Below are positions 7,251-15,486 of a DNA stretch of 24,263 bases, piece after piece. The position numbers were made by a program, and so were the translations under genes. Under the pieces are notes generated by a model, which was given only the letters and a program-made list of their open reading frames with translations, was not told where the DNA came from and searched no databases. Numbering within the stretch: position 1 is the first letter of the stretch; the number at the start of each line of letters is the position of its first letter. Source of the stretch: CAZMLC01 sp964567125. GTDB lineage: Bacteria; Verrucomicrobiota; Kiritimatiellia; RFP12; UBA1067. The DNA is taken from positions 1 through 24,263 of the forward strand of contig CAZMLC010000040.1 of the NCBI GenBank assembly GCA_964567125.1. The letters run 5' to 3'.

Positions 7251-9509
7251 TCAGCGCGTCTTGATCACCCGATCCTGCGCCGGAATGGTCAGCCCCTCCG
7301 CGGTCGTGAAGGGTTCCGACCCGAAGTTGACCGTGACCTGGACGCCGTTGGCGAAGATTGTCCGCTGAACCGTACGGTCCGCCTTGAGAATCTGATGATC
7401 CATCATCTCGCTGTAGCCGGTCATGCGGGCCACCGGCGTGGTCACCTTGTAGCTGGCGGCAAACTGTTCCTTCTGCGTCTGCCAGGCCTTCTGGACAAAC
7501 ATGTACATGGGCGGCGTGCCGTAGAGCGCATTGAAGAGGTCGCGTTTGCGCCAGATCTTCGGCAGTTTATTGTTGTAGTCGCCCCAATACCACTGCGCCA
7601 CCACGCAATCGTGATAGACCAGCTCCCAGAGGGGCAGACGGTAGGCCTCGCCAACCTGGAATTTCTGCACCCGTTCCGGCACGTCATCCCAGATCACGGC
7701 GGTTTTGCGACCGGAATCCGGAACCCGGTAATTGCCGATGCTGAGCATGCCTTCAAAAAAGTCGCAGACCGGCACCACGGCGTCGTGACCGGTTTCACTG
7801 CCGCAGACGAGTCCCATTTCGCCGGACATCACGTTGAGCAGCTTGACGCGGTACTCCTTGCTGATCGAGCGCGTCATGGGATGCGCGGGATTGTAGCACT
7901 CCTGCCACGAACAGGCCGTGGCGGTGTCGATGAACCGGCACTTGAAGGGCTTTGTCTTCAGCTCCTCGGAAACGCGTTTGCGCGCATAAGGCAGCGCCTG
8001 GCGATCGCACAGGGAGACACAATGGACCATGCCCGTACCGGCTTTGGTCTCCACGCCCCAGGCGCGCCGCATCTTGCCCTCGCCATTATCCCAGGTGATA
8101 TCGTGCGGGAAGGCATCTGTTGTCCAATCGCTGTGGACGCCCTTGATCAGCGGAAAATTCGCGGGATCCATCACATCACTGTAGATGTCGTAGCGGCTGG
8201 TCAGCACGTTGGTCATGCTGTTCATCTGGGTCAATTCGCTTGGCGATCCGTTGCCGCTCCAGAGGATGCGCTCCATGCCGAGCGCCTGCATCTCGCGCAC
8301 GATCTGCACCTTGTCACCGCCGCCCATATACCAGATATTGGCCGCACCGACGAGCATGTCGATGGCGGGACGTTCCTTGACCTTTTCAGCGAAGGTCTTG
8401 ACCTGTCCGCGTGCGGCCTGATAGGCGCGATAGCGCTTGCACATGGCCACATGTCCGCCCTTTTCAAAAAAGACATAGCGCGCCTTGCGCGAGTACCCGA
8501 AGACCTTGCACTGGGCATCCCAGCCAGTCGTAGCGCGCAAGGTCTTATCCGCCGCGCGCTCAATCGTCATGCGCGCATCGTCGGGCGACTCCACCAGCAT
8601 CATCCAGCCCGAGCCATCCGCATCGCGCATCACGCCGAAGAAGCTCATGCAGAGACCGTGCCCACCATACAGATGGAGCGAATGGATCGGCAGCGTCGGA
8701 TCCTCCACCGGATAGCTCATGCCCTCATTTTCCGGCACGACCAGCCGCTCGCCGGGTTTCGTCACCAGCGCCGGCGGGAAGCTAAGGCTCTTGGCTAAAT
8801 CGCCCTGCCCTGTCAGCGTGACGCACAGCTCGTTGTTCTCCCACTGGAAGTGCGCACTGTACTGCTGTCCATTGTTCGCACTGACGAGCGTAAAGTCGAT
8901 GCTTGACGCCGCATTCGTCTGAACCGCGAGAACGCCCCAGGTCGCATCTTTGGCCGTGGCATACGCGCCGACCTTCATCTGGAAGCCATCGGCATCATAG
9001 CTGAACTGCGCGGCACCGAGCGTCACTGCGCCGCACTGCACGGTGCAGCTGGAGCGATCCTTGCTGAGCGCGAAATCCTTGAGCTCGACTGTGGCCTTGC
9101 CCAATCCCATCAGGCGCGGCGTAATCCATGCGGTATGCGCAGGTACGAAGAGGCGCACCGCCACCTTGCGCCAGCTGTCCGTCAGATCGACCTTGGAGGA
9201 ACCATACGACCAGAGCTGTACAGCATTCTTCGCATCGTAGGTGATGACGCTGAAACTGATGCTTCCCGAACCGCGCACTTCAGCCTCGATGATATAGGAT
9301 TCCCAAGCCGTGACCTTGATTTTCGGAAAACCGTTCAGGCACCAGTCCCCGCTTCCGGTATGCGTCACGCGATACGGCTGATTGCTCAGACTGGATTCAA
9401 ACGTACCCTGACGCGTCCACAGACTCGGCTTCTCCATTGTCCAGCGTTCAGCAGCCTGCGCCATGCAGGCGCAACACAGCAGCATTCCCAACACGCTCGT
9501 TTTCATCAT
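7251..9509 (-). CDS. Secreted GH101/GH129-related glycoside hydrolase-like protein
   Basis: I chose the ATG at 9509 (752 residues, MMKTSVLG) because AAGGA lies 5 nt upstream (9515-9519) and a clean signal peptide follows (cleavage near AQA-AE). An ATG at 9542 overlaps the kdtA stop as ATGA and would add 11 charged residues without a ribosome binding site. The N-terminal third is a beta-sandwich or CBM-like region, followed by a mutarotase-like beta domain. From about residue 385 a TIM-barrel-like part resembles the endo-alpha-GalNAcase GH101/GH129 superfamily: YDIYSDVMDP, HDITWDNGEG, then CRFIDTATA with Asp528, and GSETGHD with Glu572. These two acids are candidate nucleophile and acid/base. 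Family-level assignment is from motif recognition only. The substrate is probably alpha-linked sugars of a glycan or mucin. Its place between kdtA and an NPCBM protein fits carbohydrate work outside the cell. Confidence 0.72.
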   Translation of the reverse strand: MMKTSVLGMLLCCACMAQAAERWTMEKPSLWTRQGTFESSLSNQPYRVTHTGSGDWCLNGFPKIKVTAWESYIIEAEVRGSGSISFSVITYDAKNAVQLWSYGSSKVDLTDSWRKVAVRLFVPAHTAWITPRLMGLGKATVELKDFALSKDRSSCTVQCGAVTLGAAQFSYDADGFQMKVGAYATAKDATWGVLAVQTNAASSIDFTLVSANNGQQYSAHFQWENNELCVTLTGQGDLAKSLSFPPALVTKPGERLVVPENEGMSYPVEDPTLPIHSLHLYGGHGLCMSFFGVMRDADGSGWMMLVESPDDARMTIERAADKTLRATTGWDAQCKVFGYSRKARYVFFEKGGHVAMCKRYRAYQAARGQVKTFAEKVKERPAIDMLVGAANIWYMGGGDKVQIVREMQALGMERILWSGNGSPSELTQMNSMTNVLTSRYDIYSDVMDPANFPLIKGVHSDWTTDAFPHDITWDNGEGKMRRAWGVETKAGTGMVHCVSLCDRQALPYARKRVSEELKTKPFKCRFIDTATACSWQECYNPAHPMTRSISKEYRVKLLNVMSGEMGLVCGSETGHDAVVPVCDFFEGMLSIGNYRVPDSGRKTAVIWDDVPERVQKFQVGEAYRLPLWELVYHDCVVAQWYWGDYNNKLPKIWRKRDLFNALYGTPPMYMFVQKAWQTQKEQFAASYKVTTPVARMTGYSEMMDHQILKADRTVQRTIFANGVQVTVNFGSEPFTTAEGLTIPAQDRVIKTR

Positions 9510-9538
9510 GATTTTCCTTTTTGCAAACGCGTTCGTCC

Positions 9539-10870
9539 TCATCCGCGCGACGCAGCACGCAACGCCTGATTGAGCGTAGCCGCGACCTTCGCGACCACCC
9601 CTTTGCGCCGCTCGACAGCCAGAACCCCGGCCTCGCCCAGCTCGTTGCGGGCCGCGGCATCGCGCACGAGGCGCTCCACGTCACGTGCCAGAGCCTCCGC
9701 GGAGTCGACTTGAATCAGGGCCTTCGCCGCCAGCAGATCTGCCATCACGGGACGGAAATTCTCGGTATACGGTCCGACCAGCGTGGCTGCACCGCAGAGG
9801 CACGGTTCGATCATATTCTGCGCGCCATGTTCGCAGAGGCTCTTGCCCACGAAGACGATATCCGCTGTACCGTAGAAGCCCATGAGTTCGCCCGTGGTGT
9901 CGGCGAGGATCACGGCGCGATTCGTCCGCAGCGCGTCATCCGTGGCAGCCGCAACGCCTGCCACGCGGCTCTTGCGGACGCAGAGGAAGCCCGCCTTTTC
10001 GATTTCCGCCTGCACGGCATCGGCCTTTTCAAAGTGGCGCGGCACAATCACCAGCCGCAGCGCGGGATACTGCGCATAGAGATTTTTGAAAATGGAAATC
10101 AGCACGCCATCCTCGCCCGGCCAGGTCGAGCCGCCGAGCAGTACGATGGCCGACGCATCAATCCCATACTGCGACAGGAACGACGCAATGGCGGATTCCT
10201 TTTCCGGATTGCGCGTAGCGACGTCAAACTTGAAACTGCCGGTCACATCGATGACCGAGGGGTCCGCACCGGCGTCAACGAGCCGCTGCTTGTCCATCTC
10301 GGATTGCGCGAAGATCGTGGTAAACAGGCGCAGGATCGGACCGAACCAAAAACGGAGGCGACGATAGCCGGGCGCGGATTTATCGGAGATGCGCGCATTG
10401 ACCAGGAAGAGCGGGATCTGCCGTGCCGCACAGGCGCGGATCAGATTCGGCCAGATCTCGGACTCGGTAAAGATGAAGAGCGAGGGTTGAATCACCGCGA
10501 GGGCGCGTTTCACGCACCCGGGAAAGTCGAGCGGACAGAAGATCAGCTGATCCTGCGCGGTCACCTGTTTCTCCGCCTCCTTCCAGCCGGTCGAGCTCGT
10601 TGTCGACAGCACAAAGCGCACAGCGGGGTTCTGCTGGCGCATAGCCCGCATGACCTGGCCCGCCACATACACTTCACCCACGCTGACCGCGTGAATCCAG
10701 ACAGGACGGTTCATGGCGCGCAAGGCCGCTTCAACTGCGGCCGGATAGCGTCCGAAGCGATCGTTGAAGCGGTTGCGATACCCGCCGCGGCGCCACATGC
10801 GCAGCAGAAAATGCGGCACCATGGCCAGATAGGCCACGGTGAAGAGAGCGTTATAGATCAACCAGCGCAT
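9539..10870 (-). CDS. waaA: 3-deoxy-D-manno-octulosonic acid (Kdo) transferase
   Basis: This GT30 enzyme (443 residues from the ATG at 10870) adds Kdo to lipid A precursors at the inner membrane during LPS assembly. The N-terminal membrane anchor (MRWLIYNALFTVAYLAMVP) is followed by the basic RWxxRFG-like segment (RNRFNDRFGRYP). HAVSVGE holds the presumed catalytic Glu66. Further family motifs are FTESEIWPN, NARISDKS, GSTWPGED, VPRHFEKAD and ADTTGELMGFYGTADIVFVGKSL. The usual GGHNPLEP segment reads EHGAQNMIEP here, with Gln in place of His. A longer reading from GTG 10897 begins inside a terminator hairpin and is rejected. There is no Shine-Dalgarno before 10870; the ATG follows the terminator T-tract directly. 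The stop overlaps a possible ATG of the next gene. Confidence 0.93.
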   Translation of the reverse strand: MRWLIYNALFTVAYLAMVPHFLLRMWRRGGYRNRFNDRFGRYPAAVEAALRAMNRPVWIHAVSVGEVYVAGQVMRAMRQQNPAVRFVLSTTSSTGWKEAEKQVTAQDQLIFCPLDFPGCVKRALAVIQPSLFIFTESEIWPNLIRACAARQIPLFLVNARISDKSAPGYRRLRFWFGPILRLFTTIFAQSEMDKQRLVDAGADPSVIDVTGSFKFDVATRNPEKESAIASFLSQYGIDASAIVLLGGSTWPGEDGVLISIFKNLYAQYPALRLVIVPRHFEKADAVQAEIEKAGFLCVRKSRVAGVAAATDDALRTNRAVILADTTGELMGFYGTADIVFVGKSLCEHGAQNMIEPCLCGAATLVGPYTENFRPVMADLLAAKALIQVDSAEALARDVERLVRDAAARNELGEAGVLAVERRKGVVAKVAATLNQALRAASRG

Positions 10871-10872
10871 AC

Positions 10873-10915
10873 TAAAAACAAAAGCAGGTGCTGTCACGTG
10901 AATGACAGCACCTGC
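10873..10915 (-). terminator. Strong intrinsic terminator of the promoter-proximal HzsA-like gene
   Basis: A perfect 13-bp inverted repeat, GCAGGTGCTGTCA (10884-10896) and TGACAGCACCTGC (10903-10915), has a 6-nt loop. Read on the minus strand it is followed by TTTTGTTTTT (10874-10883). It lies 13 bp after the TAA of the 949-residue HzsA-like gene (10929). The kdtA ATG (10870) lies right at the end of the T-tract. Confidence 0.92.
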
Positions 10916-10928
10916 TCCTCAGACATCG

Positions 10929-13778
10929 TTACTTTTCAAGAATAATCGGAGCATTCTCGTTGAACGAGGCATGGCGAACAGGTCCCCCGTTGATCCGATA
11001 GGCAATGCGCAGCGTCTTCGGAACATTCGGCAGCACATCCGAGAACGTGTCGTTATACTTATCGATCGGGATGAAGCGGGTGCCATTGAACTTTTCTTTC
11101 AACTTGCCCAGCACATCCACGCGCGACTTCTCTTCGTTGCCGCCATAGTTGGAGGCGACCAATTCAACCGTCAGATTCTCCTTCTTGATCTCGCTCATGC
11201 GGATCTCGTTCAGCTTGGTATTCGGGGTGAATTTCTCATCGCGATTCGGCTGCAGGCGAACCTCTCCGCAAAGCGCCATGGTGTTGCCATCCTGACGCAA
11301 GTTGAAGCGGTTGATGACCGGTGCCGTACCGACGCGCGGACGGATCGGCATGATGCCCGTGGCGATCTGCGGCGACCACGGATCATACATCGCGTTGATC
11401 TCCTCAGCGCCGAGGAAGGGTCCGTTGCAATCGACCCAGGCGATCAGACGCTCGAGGTCAACGCCTGTGACCTTGACGCCGTGATGTTTGCCGCTAGCAG
11501 CGTTCTGGACCAGCTTGCTGACCGGCGAGAAGGCGGAATAAGGCGCCAACGTCTCCAGATTCTTGGGATCCGTGGTGGAATACCCTTCCACAATGAAGAG
11601 TCCAGCCAGATTGCGCGGCACGCCGCGATCGTCCTTGGGCTTGCTTCCACCCCAGCCGCACTTGCCATCGACCAGCGTGTAATAGGGTTCATAGAAGGGG
11701 CTCGGATCATCCGGGCGGTCAAACACCCAGGCCCACCAGCCGTGCACCGAGGGACGATAGGTCATGTTCAGCGCTTCATACGCCTTGGAGCCCTCTTTAT
11801 TGTGGCAGCCGGCGCAGTGCTTGTCGAGCACGGGCTGGACAAAGCGCTTGTACCCGATGCTTTCCGAGGCGCCCCATGCGGGTGGCGTCAACTTCACCGC
11901 CTTCTTTGAAAGCGCCTTGCCCTTCTGACGCAACGAGGAAGCCTGTCCAGCGCGCGTCTTCATGCTGGTTTCATGGCATCCGAAGCAGCCGCGGTGTTCG
12001 CCGGGCATGCCGTTCGCAAAGGAGCGCATCACATAGATCGCCATGCCATCCTTGTCGAGCATCTGGAAGAAAATCGACTGACCGGGCGGCACTTCAAAGT
12101 TCACGCTGCCATCCTCCTCGATCGGCACGGTGCCCAGAATGCGCTTCACGCCATCGGCCTGAAAGACGCTCACAGCAGGTCCGTCGTGCTGCACGGTCTT
12201 GTTCCACGTCGTGTAGGTCTTGGGATCCATCTGGATCACGCGCAGATATTTGCCCTTTTCGCGCAAAATCGGCGGTGCGTTCTCGAAGACATCGTTGCTG
12301 TAGAACGTCACAGCCTCAATATCCTGTTTCAAAAGCTCCTGCCATGTTCCGTTTGCAGGCCCGAGTTTCGGCCATTTAACCTTGTCGACCAGTACCGGCG
12401 GAACGGTGCGCGCCTTGTACGGCATCGCATGATAGGCGTTATGCTGGCCGCGATACACCAGTTCTTTATTGCCATAGACATCCATCAGGTAGAGGCGGAA
12501 GAGCGTGTTGGTCCGGTCGCCCTTTTCATCGCCGCTGTAGAGCCTCTTGCCCTCGCGCGCGGAGACAAGGAAGAGTTCCTCGGAGAGCGGATAGGGCGTC
12601 TTATAGGCGTAAATTTTTCCAGACGTATGATACGGCACGTGTTCAGGTGGATCAGTCGGGCCATTGCCCACTTCAGGCCATGGTGTCTCACGTGTCAGGC
12701 GATAAAGTCCATCCGGATAGTTCAATCCCTTTTCAGGATCGATCATGCCGAGTGCGCCGTCGAACCAGGCGTGATGGCCGATGCCGACGAACATCACCTT
12801 TTTGCTGTTCGGAATCGCGCGGGCTTCACCGAGCAAATCCGGCCAGACGCTCTGGCTGCCCCAGAAGGTCTGCACATTGCAGCCATCCGGATCCATGGTC
12901 CACAGACTCTGCACGCGCCACAGCGCCTTGTCCGTATACTCCCAGCGAGTGAAAATCACGCGTCCGTCATTCAGGACAGAGGGCAGGTATTCCGGTTCGC
13001 CGTTCGCCGAAAGGATGTAGATATTCTTACCATCCGCATCGCACCGCGCCACCGCGAAGGAGTGCGTCATCGGCATGCAACGCACATAGCTGTGCTGACG
13101 GCTCGTGCAGAAGACCAGCTTACCGTCCGGCAGATAGACCGGATCGAGATCATCATAATCACCGAAGGTCAACTGCTTGAACCCGGAACCATCCACATTG
13201 CATTCAAAGATATGGAACGACTTGTCGCCGACAGGCCGATAGCTGAAGACCACTTTCTTGCCATCGAACGAGAGATCCGGACGCCAGTAGCTGCCATGCT
13301 CCTTGGGCAGGACGTCGCGCGCTTCGGAACCGGGCGTAAGACCGACCACCATCAGACGGCCCCCCTCTTCCGCCATGAAACCATTGCGGTGCCGCGCCTC
13401 ATGGCCCCATTCATCCGTGGCATCGCCCTTCTTACCCATAGGATAAGGGTTATCGATCAGGATGACCTGCTTAAAATCGACGAGCGGATTCTTGAACATA
13501 ATCGCACGCTTGAGCGCGCGCACACTCAGATACGCGGCCTTGAGATCCGCGCCCGTGGCCTTTTCGATCGCATCGAGCTTGCTCAGTTCCGCTGAACAAT
13601 CCACACCTTGCAGCCGCTTGGCCATATCGCGCGCATAGGTGATTTCCGCTTTCACCGCATCCGCGGTCGGGTTGTTATCACACTGAAACAACCAATCTGC
13701 TTCGAGCTGCGTATTCGCCAGCGCGATTGACGCGACTAAACTGGCAAAAATACCAAAAAATAAACGATTTTGAGCCAT
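10929..13778 (-). CDS. Secreted di-haem HzsA-like cytochrome (no NPCBM domain)
   Basis: This 949-residue exported protein has a signal peptide ending ALA-NT (about residue 22) and a short helical region. A TolB-like propeller follows (about 160-440; YWRPDLSFDGKKVVFSYR, LPDGKLVFCTSR, NDGRVIFTRWEYTDK). The HzsA-family part has GTVPIEEDGS near 550, haem c motifs CFGCH (598-602) and CAGCH (655-659), and WVDCNGPFLG. After this comes a C-terminal extension of about 130 residues (PRVGTAPVINRFNL to the end), probably a beta-sandwich, which the 1016-residue paralogue lacks. The start is supported by AGGGG (13787-13791, 8-nt spacing) and a promoter 34-62 bp upstream. It ends in a strong terminator, so it is probably mainly a monocistronic transcript. 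By homology it is a periplasmic or surface electron-transfer protein; the reaction is unknown. Confidence 0.88.
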   Translation of the reverse strand: MAQNRLFFGIFASLVASIALANTQLEADWLFQCDNNPTADAVKAEITYARDMAKRLQGVDCSAELSKLDAIEKATGADLKAAYLSVRALKRAIMFKNPLVDFKQVILIDNPYPMGKKGDATDEWGHEARHRNGFMAEEGGRLMVVGLTPGSEARDVLPKEHGSYWRPDLSFDGKKVVFSYRPVGDKSFHIFECNVDGSGFKQLTFGDYDDLDPVYLPDGKLVFCTSRQHSYVRCMPMTHSFAVARCDADGKNIYILSANGEPEYLPSVLNDGRVIFTRWEYTDKALWRVQSLWTMDPDGCNVQTFWGSQSVWPDLLGEARAIPNSKKVMFVGIGHHAWFDGALGMIDPEKGLNYPDGLYRLTRETPWPEVGNGPTDPPEHVPYHTSGKIYAYKTPYPLSEELFLVSAREGKRLYSGDEKGDRTNTLFRLYLMDVYGNKELVYRGQHNAYHAMPYKARTVPPVLVDKVKWPKLGPANGTWQELLKQDIEAVTFYSNDVFENAPPILREKGKYLRVIQMDPKTYTTWNKTVQHDGPAVSVFQADGVKRILGTVPIEEDGSVNFEVPPGQSIFFQMLDKDGMAIYVMRSFANGMPGEHRGCFGCHETSMKTRAGQASSLRQKGKALSKKAVKLTPPAWGASESIGYKRFVQPVLDKHCAGCHNKEGSKAYEALNMTYRPSVHGWWAWVFDRPDDPSPFYEPYYTLVDGKCGWGGSKPKDDRGVPRNLAGLFIVEGYSTTDPKNLETLAPYSAFSPVSKLVQNAASGKHHGVKVTGVDLERLIAWVDCNGPFLGAEEINAMYDPWSPQIATGIMPIRPRVGTAPVINRFNLRQDGNTMALCGEVRLQPNRDEKFTPNTKLNEIRMSEIKKENLTVELVASNYGGNEEKSRVDVLGKLKEKFNGTRFIPIDKYNDTFSDVLPNVPKTLRIAYRINGGPVRHASFNENAPIILEK

Positions 13779-13811
13779 GTTTCTTTCCCCTTTTGTTGAG
13801 TAATAGGTGCA

Positions 13812-13840
13812 AGTGTAACGCTTTTAGTAGCAACATGCAA
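13812..13840 (-). promoter_or_regulatory. Sigma-70-type promoter of the HzsA-like gene at 10929-13778
   Basis: On the minus strand, TTGCAT (13840-13835) and TACACT (13817-13812) are separated by 17 bp. The predicted start of transcription is near 13805, giving a leader of about 26 nt that contains the ribosome binding site. Confidence 0.6.
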
Positions 13841-13900
13841 ATGGAATATCGCGCGCAACGCGCAATCCCCGCATGCACGGAACCCAGACTGAATCAAAAC

Positions 13901-13943
13901 GGCGTTTTTTCGCGCCGAATCCGTTAAAACACTTGAAAACGCC
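13901..13943. promoter_or_regulatory. Inverted repeat upstream of the rpoN promoter, possible activator site
   Basis: GGCGTTTT (13901-13908) and AAAACGCC (13936-13943) form a perfect 8-bp inverted repeat. A second small stem, CGGCG/CGCCG (13900-13904 and 13913-13917), overlaps it. The repeat is centred about 87 bp before the predicted rpoN transcription start, within the range where sigma-54 activators bind. Chance occurrence is possible. Confidence 0.3.
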
Positions 13944-13981
13944 TCTGCATTCCAGTAGACTACCCCACCATGCAGGTTCGA

Positions 13982-13998
13982 TTGGCATGATAGTTGCT
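13982..13998 (+). promoter_or_regulatory. Sigma-54 (-24/-12) promoter directly upstream of rpoN
   Basis: TTGGCATGATAGTTGCT matches the consensus YTGGCACGRNNNTTGCW at every defined base except one (T for C at 13988). The invariant GG (13984-13985) and GC (13996-13997) are separated by exactly 10 bp. The predicted transcription start is near 14009, 24 nt before the rpoN ATG. Confidence 0.75.
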
Positions 13999-14032
13999 TG
14001 TCGACACCTGATGCCGCTTTATCTTAATCGTC

Positions 14033-15484
14033 ATGGCAACGGGTTATACATTAGGCATGCATCAGCAACAGCGTCAAATCATGACGCTGATTCCCCAGTT
14101 GCGCCAATCGCTCGAAATGCTGCAGATGCCGATTATGGCCCTGCAGCAGGCGATTCTGAAAGAGATGGCGACTAATCCGCTGATCGAAGATGTGCGCAAT
14201 CCGATTGAAACGCCCATGTCCATCTCGGCTCCGGAGCCGGAACCCGCTGAACATGCGACAGACAATGGTCTGGATTTTAACCCGGATGTGGATCTGATTC
14301 TCCGGCAGGCGGATGATAACCGTGACTATTTCCTGCAAAATCTCGAAAATGCGCCGTCCCTTGCGGATGAGGAGGAAAAGCATCAGCACCTCTACGACTC
14401 CATCAAGCAGACCGTCTCGCTGCAAGATCATCTGACGCAGCAGCTGAACCTGACGTCGCTCTCCCCCGACGAGCACGAGATCGCCATGACGCTGATCGGC
14501 AATATCGACGACGATGGCCGCTTCACCGGCAGCATCCCGGATATCGCCATGATCTCCGACATCTCCGAGAACGCGGTTCTGCGCATTCTGAAGACGCTCC
14601 AAACCTTTGATCCCGCGGGCATTGCCGCGCGCGATTTGCGCGAGTGCCTGCTCATCCAGCTCGACACAATCGAAGACTCGCCCTATGAGCACGATGCGCG
14701 CATCATCGTCGACAAGTACCTCAGCAAGCTGGCCGCCCACGACGAGAAGTTCCTCTGCAAGACGCTCGACCTGACGCCACCGCAACTGCAAGAGGCGATC
14801 AAACTGATCCGTTCACTGAATCCGCGTCCCGGACGCGCGTTTGAAAACAACGCCGTCGAATATGTGGAACCCGAAGTCTTCGTGGTCAAGGAGCATGGCC
14901 GCTACGTCGCCAAGGTCGAAAGCGGCTTCCTGCCCAACATCCGCATCAGCAAGCAGTACCGCAAGATGCTAGAAGACCCCGATATTCCGCAGGAAACCAA
15001 ATCCTATATCCGCGAGCGCATCCGCGCCGGCGCAGTGCTGATCAAAAACATCCACAACCGCCAGGAGACGATCCGCAAAATCGCGCAGGCGATTGTCGAC
15101 GCCCAGACTGACTTTTTCGATCACGGCGTCAGCGCCTTGAAGCCCATGACTATGGCTGATGTGGCCAAAGTCGTTGACCTCCACGAAACAACGGTGAGCC
15201 GTACGGTCTCCAGCAAGTACATGAAGTCTCCGCGCGGCGTTTTTGAGATGAAGTATTTCTTTACCGCGGCGATCAAGAAGGGCGAAGGCGAGGCCGTCTC
15301 GAACAAAACGATCCAGGACCTGATTTTGCGCATGGTGCAATCCGAGAATCCGGCGACCCCGCTCTCGGACCAGGCCATTGAAACAGCCCTCAAAAATCAA
15401 GGCTATTCCGTGGCGCGGCGTACCGTCGCCAAGTACCGCGGCATCTTGAAGATCCCGCCCACGTACGAACGTCGGCGGAGCTAA
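14033..15484 (+). CDS. rpoN: RNA polymerase sigma-54 factor
   Basis: This 483-residue protein has the full sigma-54 layout. The Gln/Leu-rich region I comes first (residues about 8-50; QSLEMLQMPIMALQQ, NPLIED). An acidic region II follows, to about 120. The core-binding domain is about 125-310 (QLNLTSLSPDE, FDPAGIAARDLRECL, IRSLNPRPGRAF). The DNA-binding domain includes the HTH (MTMADVAKVVDLHETTVSRTVSSKYM), and the RpoN box ARRTVAKYR is at 461-469. It directs polymerase to -24/-12 promoters and needs an AAA+ activator. No Shine-Dalgarno is visible before the ATG. It is transcribed divergently from the HzsA-like gene and ends 2 bp from the rodZ stop. The sigma-54-type site just upstream suggests autoregulation. 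The hpf, ptsN and lptB genes that often surround rpoN are absent. Confidence 0.97.
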   Translation: MATGYTLGMHQQQRQIMTLIPQLRQSLEMLQMPIMALQQAILKEMATNPLIEDVRNPIETPMSISAPEPEPAEHATDNGLDFNPDVDLILRQADDNRDYFLQNLENAPSLADEEEKHQHLYDSIKQTVSLQDHLTQQLNLTSLSPDEHEIAMTLIGNIDDDGRFTGSIPDIAMISDISENAVLRILKTLQTFDPAGIAARDLRECLLIQLDTIEDSPYEHDARIIVDKYLSKLAAHDEKFLCKTLDLTPPQLQEAIKLIRSLNPRPGRAFENNAVEYVEPEVFVVKEHGRYVAKVESGFLPNIRISKQYRKMLEDPDIPQETKSYIRERIRAGAVLIKNIHNRQETIRKIAQAIVDAQTDFFDHGVSALKPMTMADVAKVVDLHETTVSRTVSSKYMKSPRGVFEMKYFFTAAIKKGEGEAVSNKTIQDLILRMVQSENPATPLSDQAIETALKNQGYSVARRTVAKYRGILKIPPTYERRRS

Positions 15485-15486
15485 TC

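Noticed and set aside
10871..10897. Extended waaA start at GTG 10897
   Set aside because: It would translate through the loop, stem and T-tract of the terminator. The family N-terminus begins at MRWLIYN (10870).
11973..13595. Long plus-strand open frame (540 codons) opposite the HzsA-like gene
   Set aside because: It is antisense to a protein with signal peptide, haem motifs, promoter and terminator, and shows no domain of its own. The same applies to plus-strand frames at 7395-8798, 9521-10945 and 16624-17949.
4099..13778. Hydrazine synthase / anammox locus
   Set aside because: Only alpha-subunit-like proteins occur, with added domains and a glycosidase-like neighbour. No HzsB or HzsC homologue is present, so hydrazine chemistry is not supported.
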